Origin: Mycolicibacterium parafortuitum
Lineage (GTDB): Bacteria; Actinomycetota; Actinomycetes; Mycobacteriales; Mycobacteriaceae
Reading direction: 5' to 3'
Assembly: GCF_002086815.1 (NCBI RefSeq)
Contig: NZ_MVID01000027.1
Span: forward strand, 24,986 to 88,985
DNA: 64,000 nucleotides
The notes beneath the pieces were generated by a model. That model ran no database searches. It saw only the letters and a program-made list of their open reading frames with translations, and was not told where the DNA came from. Made by a program: the position numbers and the translations under genes. This document shows, in pieces, positions 42,781-51,507 of this stretch (position 1 is the stretch's first letter; each line of letters opens with the position of its first letter).

Positions 42781-43490
42781 TGAGGACCCTGCGGATACGG
42801 GTAAGGCAGGTAGGGATACCGCGGCGTCTTGTTCACCTTGCGGCCGAACACCAACCAGCTCAACACGAATCCGAGCACTCCGCCGATCAACGCCTGCCCG
42901 TAGCGTTCCTTGACCATCGGCAGGATGAACTCCATCGGGTTCATGCTGGCCTCGCCGGCCGGCGCGGGCGTGAACGCCGGAGCCGACGGCGCGGTGCCGT
43001 TCGCCGATACCGGCGGCGCGCCCGCCGCCGGGGCCGCCGGTTGGGTCAGCAGACCGGAGATGTTGGAGACGAACTGCCCGATCAGCCGGTTGCTCACGTC
43101 GGCGATCGCGCCGCGGCCGAATTGCGCCATCCGGCCGCTGATGTCGAGGTCGGTGTCGATCAGCACCCGGGTGCGCGTCGGGCTGACCGGCTCCAGCCAC
43201 GCATGCAGTTTCGCGTTCGCGGCCGCCTGCCCTTTGGGATCCTTGCCCGACGCCGAGATCACCGCGCTGTAGGTGGCGTCGTCCTTCTGCAGGAACCGCG
43301 CTGTCCCGCGGAAGTGCGCGCCGATCGGACCGACCTTGATCTTGACGTTGCCGAGGAAGTCCTCCCCGTCCACGCCGTCCAGGGCGGCCCCCGGCATGCA
43401 GGGCATGATCCGTTCCAGATCGGTGAGCAGATTCCAGGTCTGGTCCAGGTCGGCGTCGATCTCGAACTGGTTCTTCAGCTGCATTGCCAT
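42777..43490 (-). CDS. CoxG-like SRPBCC protein with C-terminal membrane tail
   Basis: The 237-residue protein has an SRPBCC domain (1-150; LERIMPCMPGAALDGVDGEDF is the CoxG signature), a Pro/Ala linker (about 165-195) and a hydrophobic tail anchor (ALIGGVLGFVLSWLVFG). CoxG proteins accompany Mo hydroxylases and attach CO dehydrogenase to the membrane; by analogy this one could dock the Mo enzymes encoded upstream to the respiratory quinone pool. ATG 43490 is used; a second in-frame ATG is two codons later. Confidence 0.9.
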   Translation of the reverse strand: MAMQLKNQFEIDADLDQTWNLLTDLERIMPCMPGAALDGVDGEDFLGNVKIKVGPIGAHFRGTARFLQKDDATYSAVISASGKDPKGQAAANAKLHAWLEPVSPTRTRVLIDTDLDISGRMAQFGRGAIADVSNRLIGQFVSNISGLLTQPAAPAAGAPPVSANGTAPSAPAFTPAPAGEASMNPMEFILPMVKERYGQALIGGVLGFVLSWLVFGRKVNKTPRYPYLPYPYPQGPQ

Positions 43491-43522
43491 TGGGGGCCTT
43501 CCTGATCGGTCCGGGGCTGGGC

Positions 43523-44350
43523 TCAGCCCGCGAAACCCTCGATGACTTCGTCCTCGCCGCAGTCGAAGAACGCCATGATGCGGCACGGGCAGGCCTCGCC
43601 GCCCTCGATCTTCCACGGGAACGCACCGATGATGGCGCGCTGGTTCAGCACCGTCTTGAGGTCGCCGCCGACGTTCTCGGCATGGATGCAGCCGTCCTGG
43701 AACGCCAGGTGGTGCATCGGGAAGATGTCGGACTTGACCTCGCGACCCGACAGGTGATGGGTGTATTCGTACTCACCGCCGAAGAACTCCGAGTACGTCA
43801 TGCCGACGTGCTCTTCGAACTTCTTCAGCAGATCCGGGCGCATGTTGCGGATCGTGGTGTTCATCGGGTGATCGCCCGAGCCGGCATCGATTCCCCACCA
43901 ACGGATCTCCATCTCGGCCATCCAGCGGGCCAGTCGCACACTGCCGCCCGGGTGCATGGTGAAGTAGCGCACCAGATCCTGCTTCGGCATGCCCTGGTAG
44001 TAGTCGATCCAGCCGGTGTGGATGATCAGGATGTCACCCTTTTTCACCTCGACCTTGGAGGTGATGTGCTCGGGCTCGATCAGATCCCAGTCGCTGACCA
44101 CGTCCGAGACGTCCACGATCGCACCCGGATGGATCAGGTAGTCCAGCGGCAGCGAGGCCATGTCGAGACCGCCGTCGGTGCCGTGCATCGGGCCGTCGAG
44201 GTGGGTGCCGGAGTGCAGCGAGGCCTCGATGCGCTGCGAGACGATCTGGTTGGTCTGCAGGTTCTGGGTGTAGTACATCTTGTTGCCCGGATAGCCCACC
44301 CAGCCCGGGGTGTGCAGGCCCCACGGATGGGTCAGATCGACGATGCGCAT
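43523..44350 (-). CDS. Cyclase-family metal-dependent hydrolase (kynurenine formamidase fold)
   Basis: The 275-residue protein has the metal-binding motif HSGTHLDGP (about 46-54) of the cyclase/KynB family, along with IIHTGWIDYY and the GIDAGSGDHP loop. These zinc or manganese hydrolases open amide, lactam or hydantoin-like bonds. It is the first gene of the six-gene minus-strand unit 39757-44350, with two 15-bp operator-like sites just upstream. It likely acts on a ring or amide intermediate. Confidence 0.88.
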   Translation of the reverse strand: MRIVDLTHPWGLHTPGWVGYPGNKMYYTQNLQTNQIVSQRIEASLHSGTHLDGPMHGTDGGLDMASLPLDYLIHPGAIVDVSDVVSDWDLIEPEHITSKVEVKKGDILIIHTGWIDYYQGMPKQDLVRYFTMHPGGSVRLARWMAEMEIRWWGIDAGSGDHPMNTTIRNMRPDLLKKFEEHVGMTYSEFFGGEYEYTHHLSGREVKSDIFPMHHLAFQDGCIHAENVGGDLKTVLNQRAIIGAFPWKIEGGEACPCRIMAFFDCGEDEVIEGFAG

Positions 44351-44371
44351 GTATTTCTCCGCTCAAACCGA

Positions 44372-44406
44372 ATCAACTGTATTGAAGTTGATTCTATGTC
44401 ACTGAA
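44372..44406. promoter_or_regulatory. Tandem TTCAA-N5-TTGAA-type operator sites before the cyclase operon
   Basis: ATCAACTGTATTGAA (44372-44386) is the core of a perfect 9-7-9 inverted repeat (44370-44394, GAATCAACT/AGTTGATTC). A second, weaker copy TTCTATGTCACTGAA begins at 44392, 20 bp further. The 11-mer ACTGTATTGAA is repeated exactly (inverted) at 51467-51477. It overlaps the 3' end of the large-subunit gene. Confidence 0.7.
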
Positions 44407-46757
44407 ATTGATTTCGCCAGACGACGCACCAGATCCGGCCGGATCGGCACCGACACAATGGAATCCGGTATCCGCAGGGCGTCGTCGACGGCCGACGCGA
44501 TCGCGGCGCCGACGGCCGTGGTGCCGCCCTCGCCGGCGCCCTTGACCCCGAGCGGGTTGATCGGGCTCGGCGCGTCCTCGGTGATCAACGTCTCGACGTC
44601 GGGCACCTCGAGCAGTGTCGGGATCAGATAGTCCATGAACGTGGTGCACTGCGGGGTGCCGTCCTCGCCGTACAGGAACTCCTCGTAGACCGCTCCCCCG
44701 AGCCCCTGGGCGACGCCTCCGGCGATCTGGCCTTCCACCAGAGTCGGATTCAGCGCGCGACCGACGTCGTAACCGACGATGAACCGTTCCACGGCCAGGT
44801 TGCCGGTGCCGCGGTCGATCGACACCACCGCGGCGTGCAGGCCGTACGGGTAGGTCATGTGGTCGGACCGGAACCAGCCGTCGGCCGACAGCCCCGGGTC
44901 CTCCTTCATCTCGCCCGCGTTGACGGGTTCGAGCAGCCGGGCGACCTCGCCGAAGGTCAGTACCCGCGACGGGTCCGACACGACGGCGACCGCGCCGTCG
45001 GCGATGTCGACCTCTTCCGTGCTGACCTTGAAGTGGTGGGCGGCCACCCGGATGGCCTTGTCGGCCAGAGCGTCTGCGGCATGTTTGGCCGCCGATCCGG
45101 CCATCACCGCCAGCCGCGTCGCGAACGCTCCCCGACCGTACTCGAACTGGTCGGTGCGGCCCCGGACCACCCGGATCGTGTCGTGCGGGATCCGCAGCCT
45201 CTCGGCGACCACCTGCGCGAGCACGGTGTCGACCCCCTGCCCCACCGAGGACGCGCCGCAGCTGATGGTGACCTTGCCGCTGACGTCGACCGAGACGCGG
45301 GCGCCCTCGAACGGACCGATACCGCTCTTCTCGACGAAGAACCCGAATCCGAAGCCGACGAGTTCCCCTGCCGCGCGCCGCTTCTCGACATCGGCGCGGA
45401 TGCCTGCGAAATCGAACTCCGTTGCCACCTTGTCCAGCAGCAGCTCGTAGTCGCCCGAATCGTGCACCAGGTGGGTGCCCATCGCCTGGATGGGACGTTC
45501 GTAGGGCATCTGCGCCGCCGGGATGAAGTTGCTGCGGCGCATCTCGGCGGGGTCGAGCCCGAGCTCCCTGCAGATCTTGTCGACCAGACGTTCGCGGGCG
45601 AACGTGCCCTCGTACCGACCCGGCGACCGGTAGGTGCCCGCCGGCGTCTTGTGTGTCAGGCGCACGTGCGCGGTGGCCCGGAAGTGCGGGATCACGTACG
45701 GCCCGGGCAGCATCGACGCGGTCAGCGACGCGACGGTGGCACCGTGGGTGCGCACGTAGGCGCCCTGGTCGAGGATGAAGTCGGCCTCCATGGCCTCGAT
45801 CCACCCGTCCGAGACCCGCACCAGGGCACGCAGCCGATGGTGCTGTCCCCGTGAGTGATTGGTGGCGACGAGATGTTCCTGACGGTCCTCGATCCACTTG
45901 ACCGGCCTGCGCAATCGCATCGCCGCGACGGCGACCAGCACGTCCTCGGGATAGAGCTCGCCGCGGGGGCCGAACCCGCCGCCGACGTGGGTCTCGCGGA
46001 CCACCACCTGATGCGGCGGCAGCCCGGTGATCGCCGCGATGGCCTCGCGGTTCCAGAACGGCACCTTCGCCGCGCCGTCGATGACCAGCTGCTGGTCGGC
46101 GTCGTCGAACCGGGCCACCAGACCTCGGCATTCCATCGGCACACCCGTGTGCCGCCCGATTCGCGCGTCCATCTCGACGATGCGGTGTGTGCCCGCCGCG
46201 ACCAGCGCCGCCGCGGCCGCGAACGCGGCGTCCACGTCGCCGTACTCCTCGACGAAACACGTCGCCTCGGAATCCTGTTCGCCCAGTTGCGCGCCCGTTC
46301 CCGCGGCCCAGCTGGCCTGCTCGCCGTCGACCCAGGTGATCGGGTCCAGATCCGCGTCGATGCGCGCGGGCAGCGCCTCGATGTCGAGTTCGACGAGCTC
46401 GGCGGCGTCCTCGGCCAGGTACGCCGAGGTGGCGAACACCACCGCGACCGGTTCGCCGACGTAACGCACGAACCGCCGGGCCAGCACGGGCTGGCGGTAC
46501 GGCAGCAGTTCGTCGCGCGGGGTGAGCCGGAACGCGATCGCGGGCAGGCCGGAGATGTCCTCGTGTGACCACGCCGCGACGACCCCGTCGAGCAGCAGCG
46601 CCGCGGACACGTCGACCGACACGATGCGGCCGTGCGCGATCGGCGATCTCACCACCCGCATGTGCAGTTCGCCGCTGTGGCTGGTGTCGGCCGCGAACCG
46701 GCCCGCCCCGCGGAGCAGCACCGGATCCTCGATGCGCCTGGCGCGGGCCCCGATCAT
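44394..46757 (-). CDS. Xanthine dehydrogenase-family Mo-binding subunit 1 (CoxL-like)
   Basis: The 787-residue protein has the two-domain large-subunit architecture: an N-terminal domain beginning RRIEDPVLLRGAGRF, the GGGFGPRGELYPED Mo-cofactor loop, the active-site region PAGTYRSPGRYEG, and the catalytic Glu in KGAGEGGTTAVGAA near the C-terminus. The TYRSPGR sequence differs from AYRCSFR of CO dehydrogenase form I, so CO is not the substrate; a heterocycle or aldehyde is more likely. The ATG overlaps the FeS subunit stop by 4 bp. Confidence 0.92.
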   Translation of the reverse strand: MIGARARRIEDPVLLRGAGRFAADTSHSGELHMRVVRSPIAHGRIVSVDVSAALLLDGVVAAWSHEDISGLPAIAFRLTPRDELLPYRQPVLARRFVRYVGEPVAVVFATSAYLAEDAAELVELDIEALPARIDADLDPITWVDGEQASWAAGTGAQLGEQDSEATCFVEEYGDVDAAFAAAAALVAAGTHRIVEMDARIGRHTGVPMECRGLVARFDDADQQLVIDGAAKVPFWNREAIAAITGLPPHQVVVRETHVGGGFGPRGELYPEDVLVAVAAMRLRRPVKWIEDRQEHLVATNHSRGQHHRLRALVRVSDGWIEAMEADFILDQGAYVRTHGATVASLTASMLPGPYVIPHFRATAHVRLTHKTPAGTYRSPGRYEGTFARERLVDKICRELGLDPAEMRRSNFIPAAQMPYERPIQAMGTHLVHDSGDYELLLDKVATEFDFAGIRADVEKRRAAGELVGFGFGFFVEKSGIGPFEGARVSVDVSGKVTISCGASSVGQGVDTVLAQVVAERLRIPHDTIRVVRGRTDQFEYGRGAFATRLAVMAGSAAKHAADALADKAIRVAAHHFKVSTEEVDIADGAVAVVSDPSRVLTFGEVARLLEPVNAGEMKEDPGLSADGWFRSDHMTYPYGLHAAVVSIDRGTGNLAVERFIVGYDVGRALNPTLVEGQIAGGVAQGLGGAVYEEFLYGEDGTPQCTTFMDYLIPTLLEVPDVETLITEDAPSPINPLGVKGAGEGGTTAVGAAIASAVDDALRIPDSIVSVPIRPDLVRRLAKSISVT

Positions 46758-47254
46758 GCGGAGGTCTCGGCGTCGGCCGGTTCGTCACCGCGCATCGCGC
46801 GCTGCGCGCACAGCGTGGACTTGAGGATGTTCTGGTATCCGGTGCAGCGGCACAGGTTCGACGACAGCACGTCGCGCAACTCGTCCTCGCCCGCGTCGGG
46901 GTGCTCCTCCAGGTAGCCGGCGATCAGGGTCAGGAATCCCGGTGTGCAGAAACCACATTGGAGCCCGTGGTTGTCCCAGAACGCCTGCTGCACCGGATGC
47001 AGGGCGGTGTCGTCGGGGGCCAGTCCCTCGACGGTGCGGATCGAGGCACCCTCGGCCTGCACCGCGAACATCAGGCACGCGCGGATCGGCTGGCCGTCCA
47101 GCAGCACGGTGCACGCACCGCACACGCCGTGCTCGCAGCCCAGGTGGGTACCGGTCAGGCCGCAGTCGTCGCGCAGCGCATCGGCCAGCGTCCGGCGCGG
47201 TTCGACGTCGATGTCGTAGCGGTCGCCGTTGACGTAGAGGCGAAGTGACGTCAT
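46754..47254 (-). CDS. [2Fe-2S] subunit of Mo hydroxylase (CoxS/XdhC-iron-sulfur type)
   Basis: The 166-residue protein has the N-terminal ferredoxin cluster ligands C40, C45, C48, C60 (GCEHGVCGACTV) and the C-terminal helical cluster ligands C100, C103, C135, C137 (CGFCTPGF, CRCTGY). It passes electrons from the Mo centre to the FAD subunit. It is sandwiched between the two large-subunit genes and is the only small subunit in the operon, so both large subunits probably share it. ATG 47254. Confidence 0.96.
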   Translation of the reverse strand: MTSLRLYVNGDRYDIDVEPRRTLADALRDDCGLTGTHLGCEHGVCGACTVLLDGQPIRACLMFAVQAEGASIRTVEGLAPDDTALHPVQQAFWDNHGLQCGFCTPGFLTLIAGYLEEHPDAGEDELRDVLSSNLCRCTGYQNILKSTLCAQRAMRGDEPADAETSA

Positions 47255-47262
47255 GTGCTCTC

Positions 47263-49704
47263 CTACTGCTGGGGCGCCGGGACGGCAGCATCGGACGGAT
47301 GGGGCGCCGGTCGGATGTCGCGACCCTCTCGGATCGCCGACCGGATCCGGTGCGGGGTCGCGGGCAGGTGGAACACCCCGACACCGAGCGGACTCAGGGC
47401 GTCGCTGATCGCGTTCGCGATGGCGGCAGGCGCACCGATGGTGCCGCCCTCGCCGACGCCCTTGGCCCCGGTCAGCGACGCCGGGGACAGCGTGTACAGA
47501 TGGGAGATCTCGATGTCGGGGACCTCGGCGGCCGTCGGCGGCAGGAAGTCCATCAGCGAGGTCGTCACCAGCACGCCGCGGTCGTCGTAGATCAGTTCCT
47601 CGAACAGTGCGTTGGCGATGCCCTGGACCACGCCGCCGTGGATCTGCCCGTCGACGATCGCCGGGTTGATCAACCTGCCGGCATCCTCGGCGACGAGGAA
47701 CCGGGTGACCCGGACCTGACCGGTCTGCGGGTCGACCTCGACCTCGGCGACGTGACACGCGTTGGCGAAGGTGCCCGACGGGTCGTAGGTGCCGACCGCT
47801 TCGAGCGCGGGCTGGCCCTTGTCCGGGATCAGATGGCTGGAATGGTAGGTGTCGCGGGCGATCACGGCGAGCTCGACCGCCTCCGTGCCGCCGCGCAGCC
47901 GCGCCGTCCCGTCCTCCAGCACGATGTCGTCGGGCAGGCCGCCGAGCCGGTCGGCTGCCAGCCCGCGGATGCGTTCGGCGAGTTCGCGCGCCGCGATCAG
48001 CGACGCGCCTCCGGCGATCACCATCGCCCGGCTCGCGTAGCTGCCCCAACCGTACGGGGTCGCGTCGGTATCGCTGGCGATCACCCTGACCTGGTCCGGG
48101 CGCATCCCGAGCTCGTCGCAGACCACCTGCGCCAGTGTCGTTTTCAACCCCTGTCCGTGCGGCGATGCGCCGATGCGCAGGGTGAGGCCGCCGGACGGGT
48201 CCATGTTCAGGATGACGCGTTCGAAGCCGGGAGTGATGACCGGCGCCGGTTTGGTCGGGTCCAGGCCGAACGGCTGCGAGCGCGCCGCGAAGGCGGGTGT
48301 GCCGTAGCCGGTGCGTTCGGCGAAGCAGGAGAACCCGATTCCGAGATAGCGACCCTGCCTACGGGCCTGTTCCTGCCGCACCGCGAAATCGTCGAGGTCG
48401 GCCAGGCGCGCCGCCTCGGCGAGCGTCTCGCGGTGCGACGCCGCGTCGAGGACCAGCCCGGTCGGGGCGCGGTGCGGAAACTCCGAGATCAGGTTCTTGT
48501 CCCGGATCTCGACCCGGTCGATGCCGAGGTGCGCCGCGGCGCGGTCCATCAGCCGTTCCATGGCCAGCACCTGCATCGGCCGCGACACGCCGCGGTATGG
48601 GGCGATCGGGCATTTGTTGGTGGCGACGGCGCGCGAGCGCACGTCGTACTCGGCCACCTTGTACGGTCCGGGCAGTTCGGCCAGTGCCATCAGCGGCTCC
48701 ACCGCCCAGGTCACCGGGTAGCAGCAGTAGGCTCCGACGTCGCAGATGAGATCGCCACGCAGGGCCAGCAATTCACCGTCGGCGGTGAAGGCGCCCTCGA
48801 TGTCGTAGACCTGTTCGCGACTGTGCCAGGCCGCCAGGAAGTTCTCCTCCCTGGTCTCGATCCAGGCCAGGTCGCGGCGCAGCGTGCGGGCCGCCCACAC
48901 CAGCGCGACGTCCTCGCGGGCCAGCGTCATCTTCGCGCCGAATCCGCCGCCGACGTCGGGCGCGACCACCCGCAGATCGTCTTCGGCCATTCCGACGCAG
49001 TCGGCGATGCCGGTGCGCGTGATGTGCGGCATCTGCAGCGTCGAATGCAGGGTGATGCGACCGTCGGCGCGGTCATAGGCCGCGTGCGACGCCCTGGCCT
49101 CCAGCGGCATCGCGCTCTGCCGTCCGGAGCTGACCCGCACCGGCACGATCGCGTCGGCGCGGGTGAACGCCTCCGCTGCGCCGGGTGTGGTGACGCGGCC
49201 GTCGACCATCGTGTTCGGTGCGTTCTGGTGATCGGCGGGTACCGAATCGTGCACCAGCGGTGCGCCTTCGGCCAGCGCGTCGGGCGCCGACAGGACCGCG
49301 GGCAGCGGCTCGATGTCGACGTCGACGAGTTCGGCGGCGTCCTCGGCGGCGGCATCGCTGTCGGCGACCACGAACGCGACCGGCTCGCCGACGAAGCGGA
49401 CGACGTCGGTGGCCAGAATCGGGGTACCGACCGCGACGAAGTCGGGGCGGTGCAGCGCGGCCTCGATGGGCGCGACGTCCGCGAGGTCGCGGCCGGTGAA
49501 CACCGTGACGCCAGGCGGTGCGGTGATCGACAGGATGCGGCCCGAGGCCACGGTGCTGCGGACAAAGCGCACATAGGCGCAACCGGCGTTGCGGGACGCG
49601 ATGTCGGCGACGTAGGTACCCCAGCCGCGCACGATGGCGGGATCCTCCAGCCGCGGCAGGGCCCGCCCGGTCCAGGTGCCCGGTTCGGTGGGGGCGGCCA
49701 TCAT
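47263..49704 (-). CDS. Xanthine dehydrogenase-family Mo-binding subunit 2 (CoxL-like)
   Basis: The 813-residue protein is a second, clearly diverged large subunit: LPRLEDPAIVRGWGTYV at the N-terminus, DVGGGFGAKMTLARED, the active-site loop IAPYRGVSRPMQ, and catalytic KGVGEGGTIGAPAA. The APYRGVSRP loop is unlike CO dehydrogenase and unlike its neighbour (TYRSPGR). It could hydroxylate a different intermediate or form a heteromer with subunit 1. The ATG overlaps the FAD-subunit stop by 4 bp. Confidence 0.92.
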   Translation of the reverse strand: MMAAPTEPGTWTGRALPRLEDPAIVRGWGTYVADIASRNAGCAYVRFVRSTVASGRILSITAPPGVTVFTGRDLADVAPIEAALHRPDFVAVGTPILATDVVRFVGEPVAFVVADSDAAAEDAAELVDVDIEPLPAVLSAPDALAEGAPLVHDSVPADHQNAPNTMVDGRVTTPGAAEAFTRADAIVPVRVSSGRQSAMPLEARASHAAYDRADGRITLHSTLQMPHITRTGIADCVGMAEDDLRVVAPDVGGGFGAKMTLAREDVALVWAARTLRRDLAWIETREENFLAAWHSREQVYDIEGAFTADGELLALRGDLICDVGAYCCYPVTWAVEPLMALAELPGPYKVAEYDVRSRAVATNKCPIAPYRGVSRPMQVLAMERLMDRAAAHLGIDRVEIRDKNLISEFPHRAPTGLVLDAASHRETLAEAARLADLDDFAVRQEQARRQGRYLGIGFSCFAERTGYGTPAFAARSQPFGLDPTKPAPVITPGFERVILNMDPSGGLTLRIGASPHGQGLKTTLAQVVCDELGMRPDQVRVIASDTDATPYGWGSYASRAMVIAGGASLIAARELAERIRGLAADRLGGLPDDIVLEDGTARLRGGTEAVELAVIARDTYHSSHLIPDKGQPALEAVGTYDPSGTFANACHVAEVEVDPQTGQVRVTRFLVAEDAGRLINPAIVDGQIHGGVVQGIANALFEELIYDDRGVLVTTSLMDFLPPTAAEVPDIEISHLYTLSPASLTGAKGVGEGGTIGAPAAIANAISDALSPLGVGVFHLPATPHRIRSAIREGRDIRPAPHPSDAAVPAPQQ

Positions 49705-50567
49705 GCCCCGACCGTCGTCGCCTCGCCGAGTGCGCGCGGGAGCAGCGCACGCACCAGATCGCGGCGATACGCGGCATCGCCGTGCGTGTCGCTCGGCGGG
49801 TCCACCTCCTCGGCGGCGGCGTCGGCGGCCGCCACCAGCGCCTCCTCGGTCAGCGGCCGGCCCAGCAGCGTGCGTTCCGCCGCCTCGCTGCGGAACGGCA
49901 CCTCACTGACCCCGCCCAGGCTGACCCGGGCCTCGGTCACCACGTCGTCGACGACACGGACTGCCGCGGTCGCGGTCACGACACCGAAATCGCCTGCCCG
50001 CCTGGCAAATTCGGCGATTCCCGTGCGCCAGGTGTCATCGAGGGCGGGCAGCGACACCGACAGCAGGATCTCGTCGGGTTCCAGCGCGGTGGTGAAGATC
50101 GACTGGAAGAAGTCGGCGGCGGCGATGGTGCGTTGTCCGCGCGCCAGGCTCACCGCGGTCATCTCGGCGTCCAGCAGCGACGCGACCAGACACCACTCGG
50201 ACGCCGCGTCGCAGTGCGCGATGGAGCCGCCGAACGTGCCGCGGGTGCGGATCGGCAGGTGCCCGACATGCGCGGCCGCCCGCCGCAGCAGCGAGCCCAG
50301 CGGGCCGGGCACCGCGTTGTTCTGGACCTTGATGTGCCGGGTCCGCGTCGAGATCACCACACGGTCGCCGACGGTCTCGATTCCGTCGAGCCCGGGCACC
50401 CGGTTGATGTCGACCAGCTGCGCGGGGCTGGCCAACCGGAAATTCATCATCGGCACCAGGCTCTGCCCGCCGGCGAGCACCTTGGCGTCGTCGGGATCGG
50501 CGGCCAGGATGCCCAGTGCCTCTTCCAGATCCGTCGGCGCGTGGTAGGTGAAGGACCGCGGTTTCAC
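49701..50567 (-). CDS. FAD-binding subunit of Mo hydroxylase (CoxM-like)
   Basis: The 288-residue protein has the FAD-binding motifs VLAGGQSLVPMMNFRLA and TRGTFGGSIAHCDAASEW of CoxM/XdhB-type subunits and a C-terminal CO_deh_flav_C domain. It accepts electrons from the 2Fe-2S subunit. It is the only FAD subunit for the two Mo subunits. The GTG start at 50567 overlaps the upstream amidase gene by 4 bp. Confidence 0.95.
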   Translation of the reverse strand: MKPRSFTYHAPTDLEEALGILAADPDDAKVLAGGQSLVPMMNFRLASPAQLVDINRVPGLDGIETVGDRVVISTRTRHIKVQNNAVPGPLGSLLRRAAAHVGHLPIRTRGTFGGSIAHCDAASEWCLVASLLDAEMTAVSLARGQRTIAAADFFQSIFTTALEPDEILLSVSLPALDDTWRTGIAEFARRAGDFGVVTATAAVRVVDDVVTEARVSLGGVSEVPFRSEAAERTLLGRPLTEEALVAAADAAAEEVDPPSDTHGDAAYRRDLVRALLPRALGEATTVGA

Positions 50568-51451
50568 CAGGCATCCCCTCCGTAGTTCAGGGCGTAGACG
50601 TCAGTACGCCGGTCGTCGCGGGGACGGATCCGCTCGCCGCGCACTCGCGCGGCACGGACCGCCTCGATGTCGATGACGGCGGTCGCCGAATCCGCCGCGG
50701 TACGCGACAGCGGACCGGTGAGCAGTTCACCGTAGGCGTCACAGGCCACCGAGCCGCCGAGGGTGGCGGGCCCACCGCGTGCGGCACCGGCCACCTGGGA
50801 CACCGCGACCACCGCGACCTGGTCGAGATTCGCTTGCGCGAGAACCGAATCCACGTGTCTGGTGCCACCTGTCACCGGTACGGTGCGGTCGAAGCCGCCG
50901 ACCCACGCCGCCGGTGCCAGCACCAGGTCCGCGCCGCGCAGCGACAGCGCGCGCAACACCTCGACGAAGCGCAGGTCGTAGCAGATGCACACCCCGATGC
51001 GCCCGAAGGCCGTGTCCGCCACCGGAAGTCCGAGATCACCCGGGGTGTAGACATCCTTCTCCCGGTCGAACAGATGGAGCTTGCGGTAGTGCAGCACCGG
51101 CCCCGATCCGTCGACGACCACGACGGTGTTGTACAGCTCCGTGCCCGCCCGTTCGCAGAACCCGTAGGTCACCAAACCGTCGAATTCGCCTGCCAGACCG
51201 ATGAACTGGGCCGCAGTGGGACCGTCGAGCGGTTCGGCGACCTCGGCGGCGAGGTCTCGGTCGACGACGTAGCCGCTGATCGCGAGTTCCGGAAGCACCA
51301 CCAGATCGGCGCCGCCGGTGAACGCGGCGCGCGCCCGGTTCAGCGCGGTGCCACGATTGCCCTCGACGGCGCCGACGGCGACATCGATCTGTTCGAGCGC
51401 GACCGTGAGCGAGCCCTGCTCACGCCGTGAGTGCGTCCGTCGATCCGTCAC
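50564..51451 (-). CDS. Nitrilase-superfamily carbon-nitrogen hydrolase
   Basis: The 295-residue protein has the Glu-Lys-Cys triad of the superfamily: E55 (VLPELAISGY), K124 (LHYRKLHLF) and C157 (CICYDLRF). The surroundings look like an amidase or N-carbamoyl hydrolase rather than a true nitrilase. It is the first gene of the five-gene Mo-hydroxylase operon, with operator-like sites 16-49 bp upstream, so it probably cleaves an amide, carbamoyl or nitrile substrate or product. The start is GTG 51451. Confidence 0.9.
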   Translation of the reverse strand: MTDRRTHSRREQGSLTVALEQIDVAVGAVEGNRGTALNRARAAFTGGADLVVLPELAISGYVVDRDLAAEVAEPLDGPTAAQFIGLAGEFDGLVTYGFCERAGTELYNTVVVVDGSGPVLHYRKLHLFDREKDVYTPGDLGLPVADTAFGRIGVCICYDLRFVEVLRALSLRGADLVLAPAAWVGGFDRTVPVTGGTRHVDSVLAQANLDQVAVVAVSQVAGAARGGPATLGGSVACDAYGELLTGPLSRTAADSATAVIDIEAVRAARVRGERIRPRDDRRTDVYALNYGGDAW

Positions 51452-51466
51452 ACGGCGAGCGTAACA

Positions 51467-51500
51467 TTCAATACAGTCGAAGTCATTAAGTGGAGTTGAA
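51467..51500. promoter_or_regulatory. Tandem TTCAA-N5-TTGAA-type sites before the amidase-Mo hydroxylase operon
   Basis: TTCAATACAGTCGAA (51467-51481) and TTAAGTGGAGTTGAA (51486-51500) are offset by 19 bp in the 56-bp gap between the XRE-cupin regulator stop and the amidase start. They share the half-site and register seen at 44372. Confidence 0.65.
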
Positions 51501-51507
51501 AGTCACG

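Noticed and set aside
44394..49704. CO dehydrogenase (coxMSL) assignment
   Set aside because: Neither large subunit has the AYRCSFR active-site loop of form I enzymes, and there are two large subunits.
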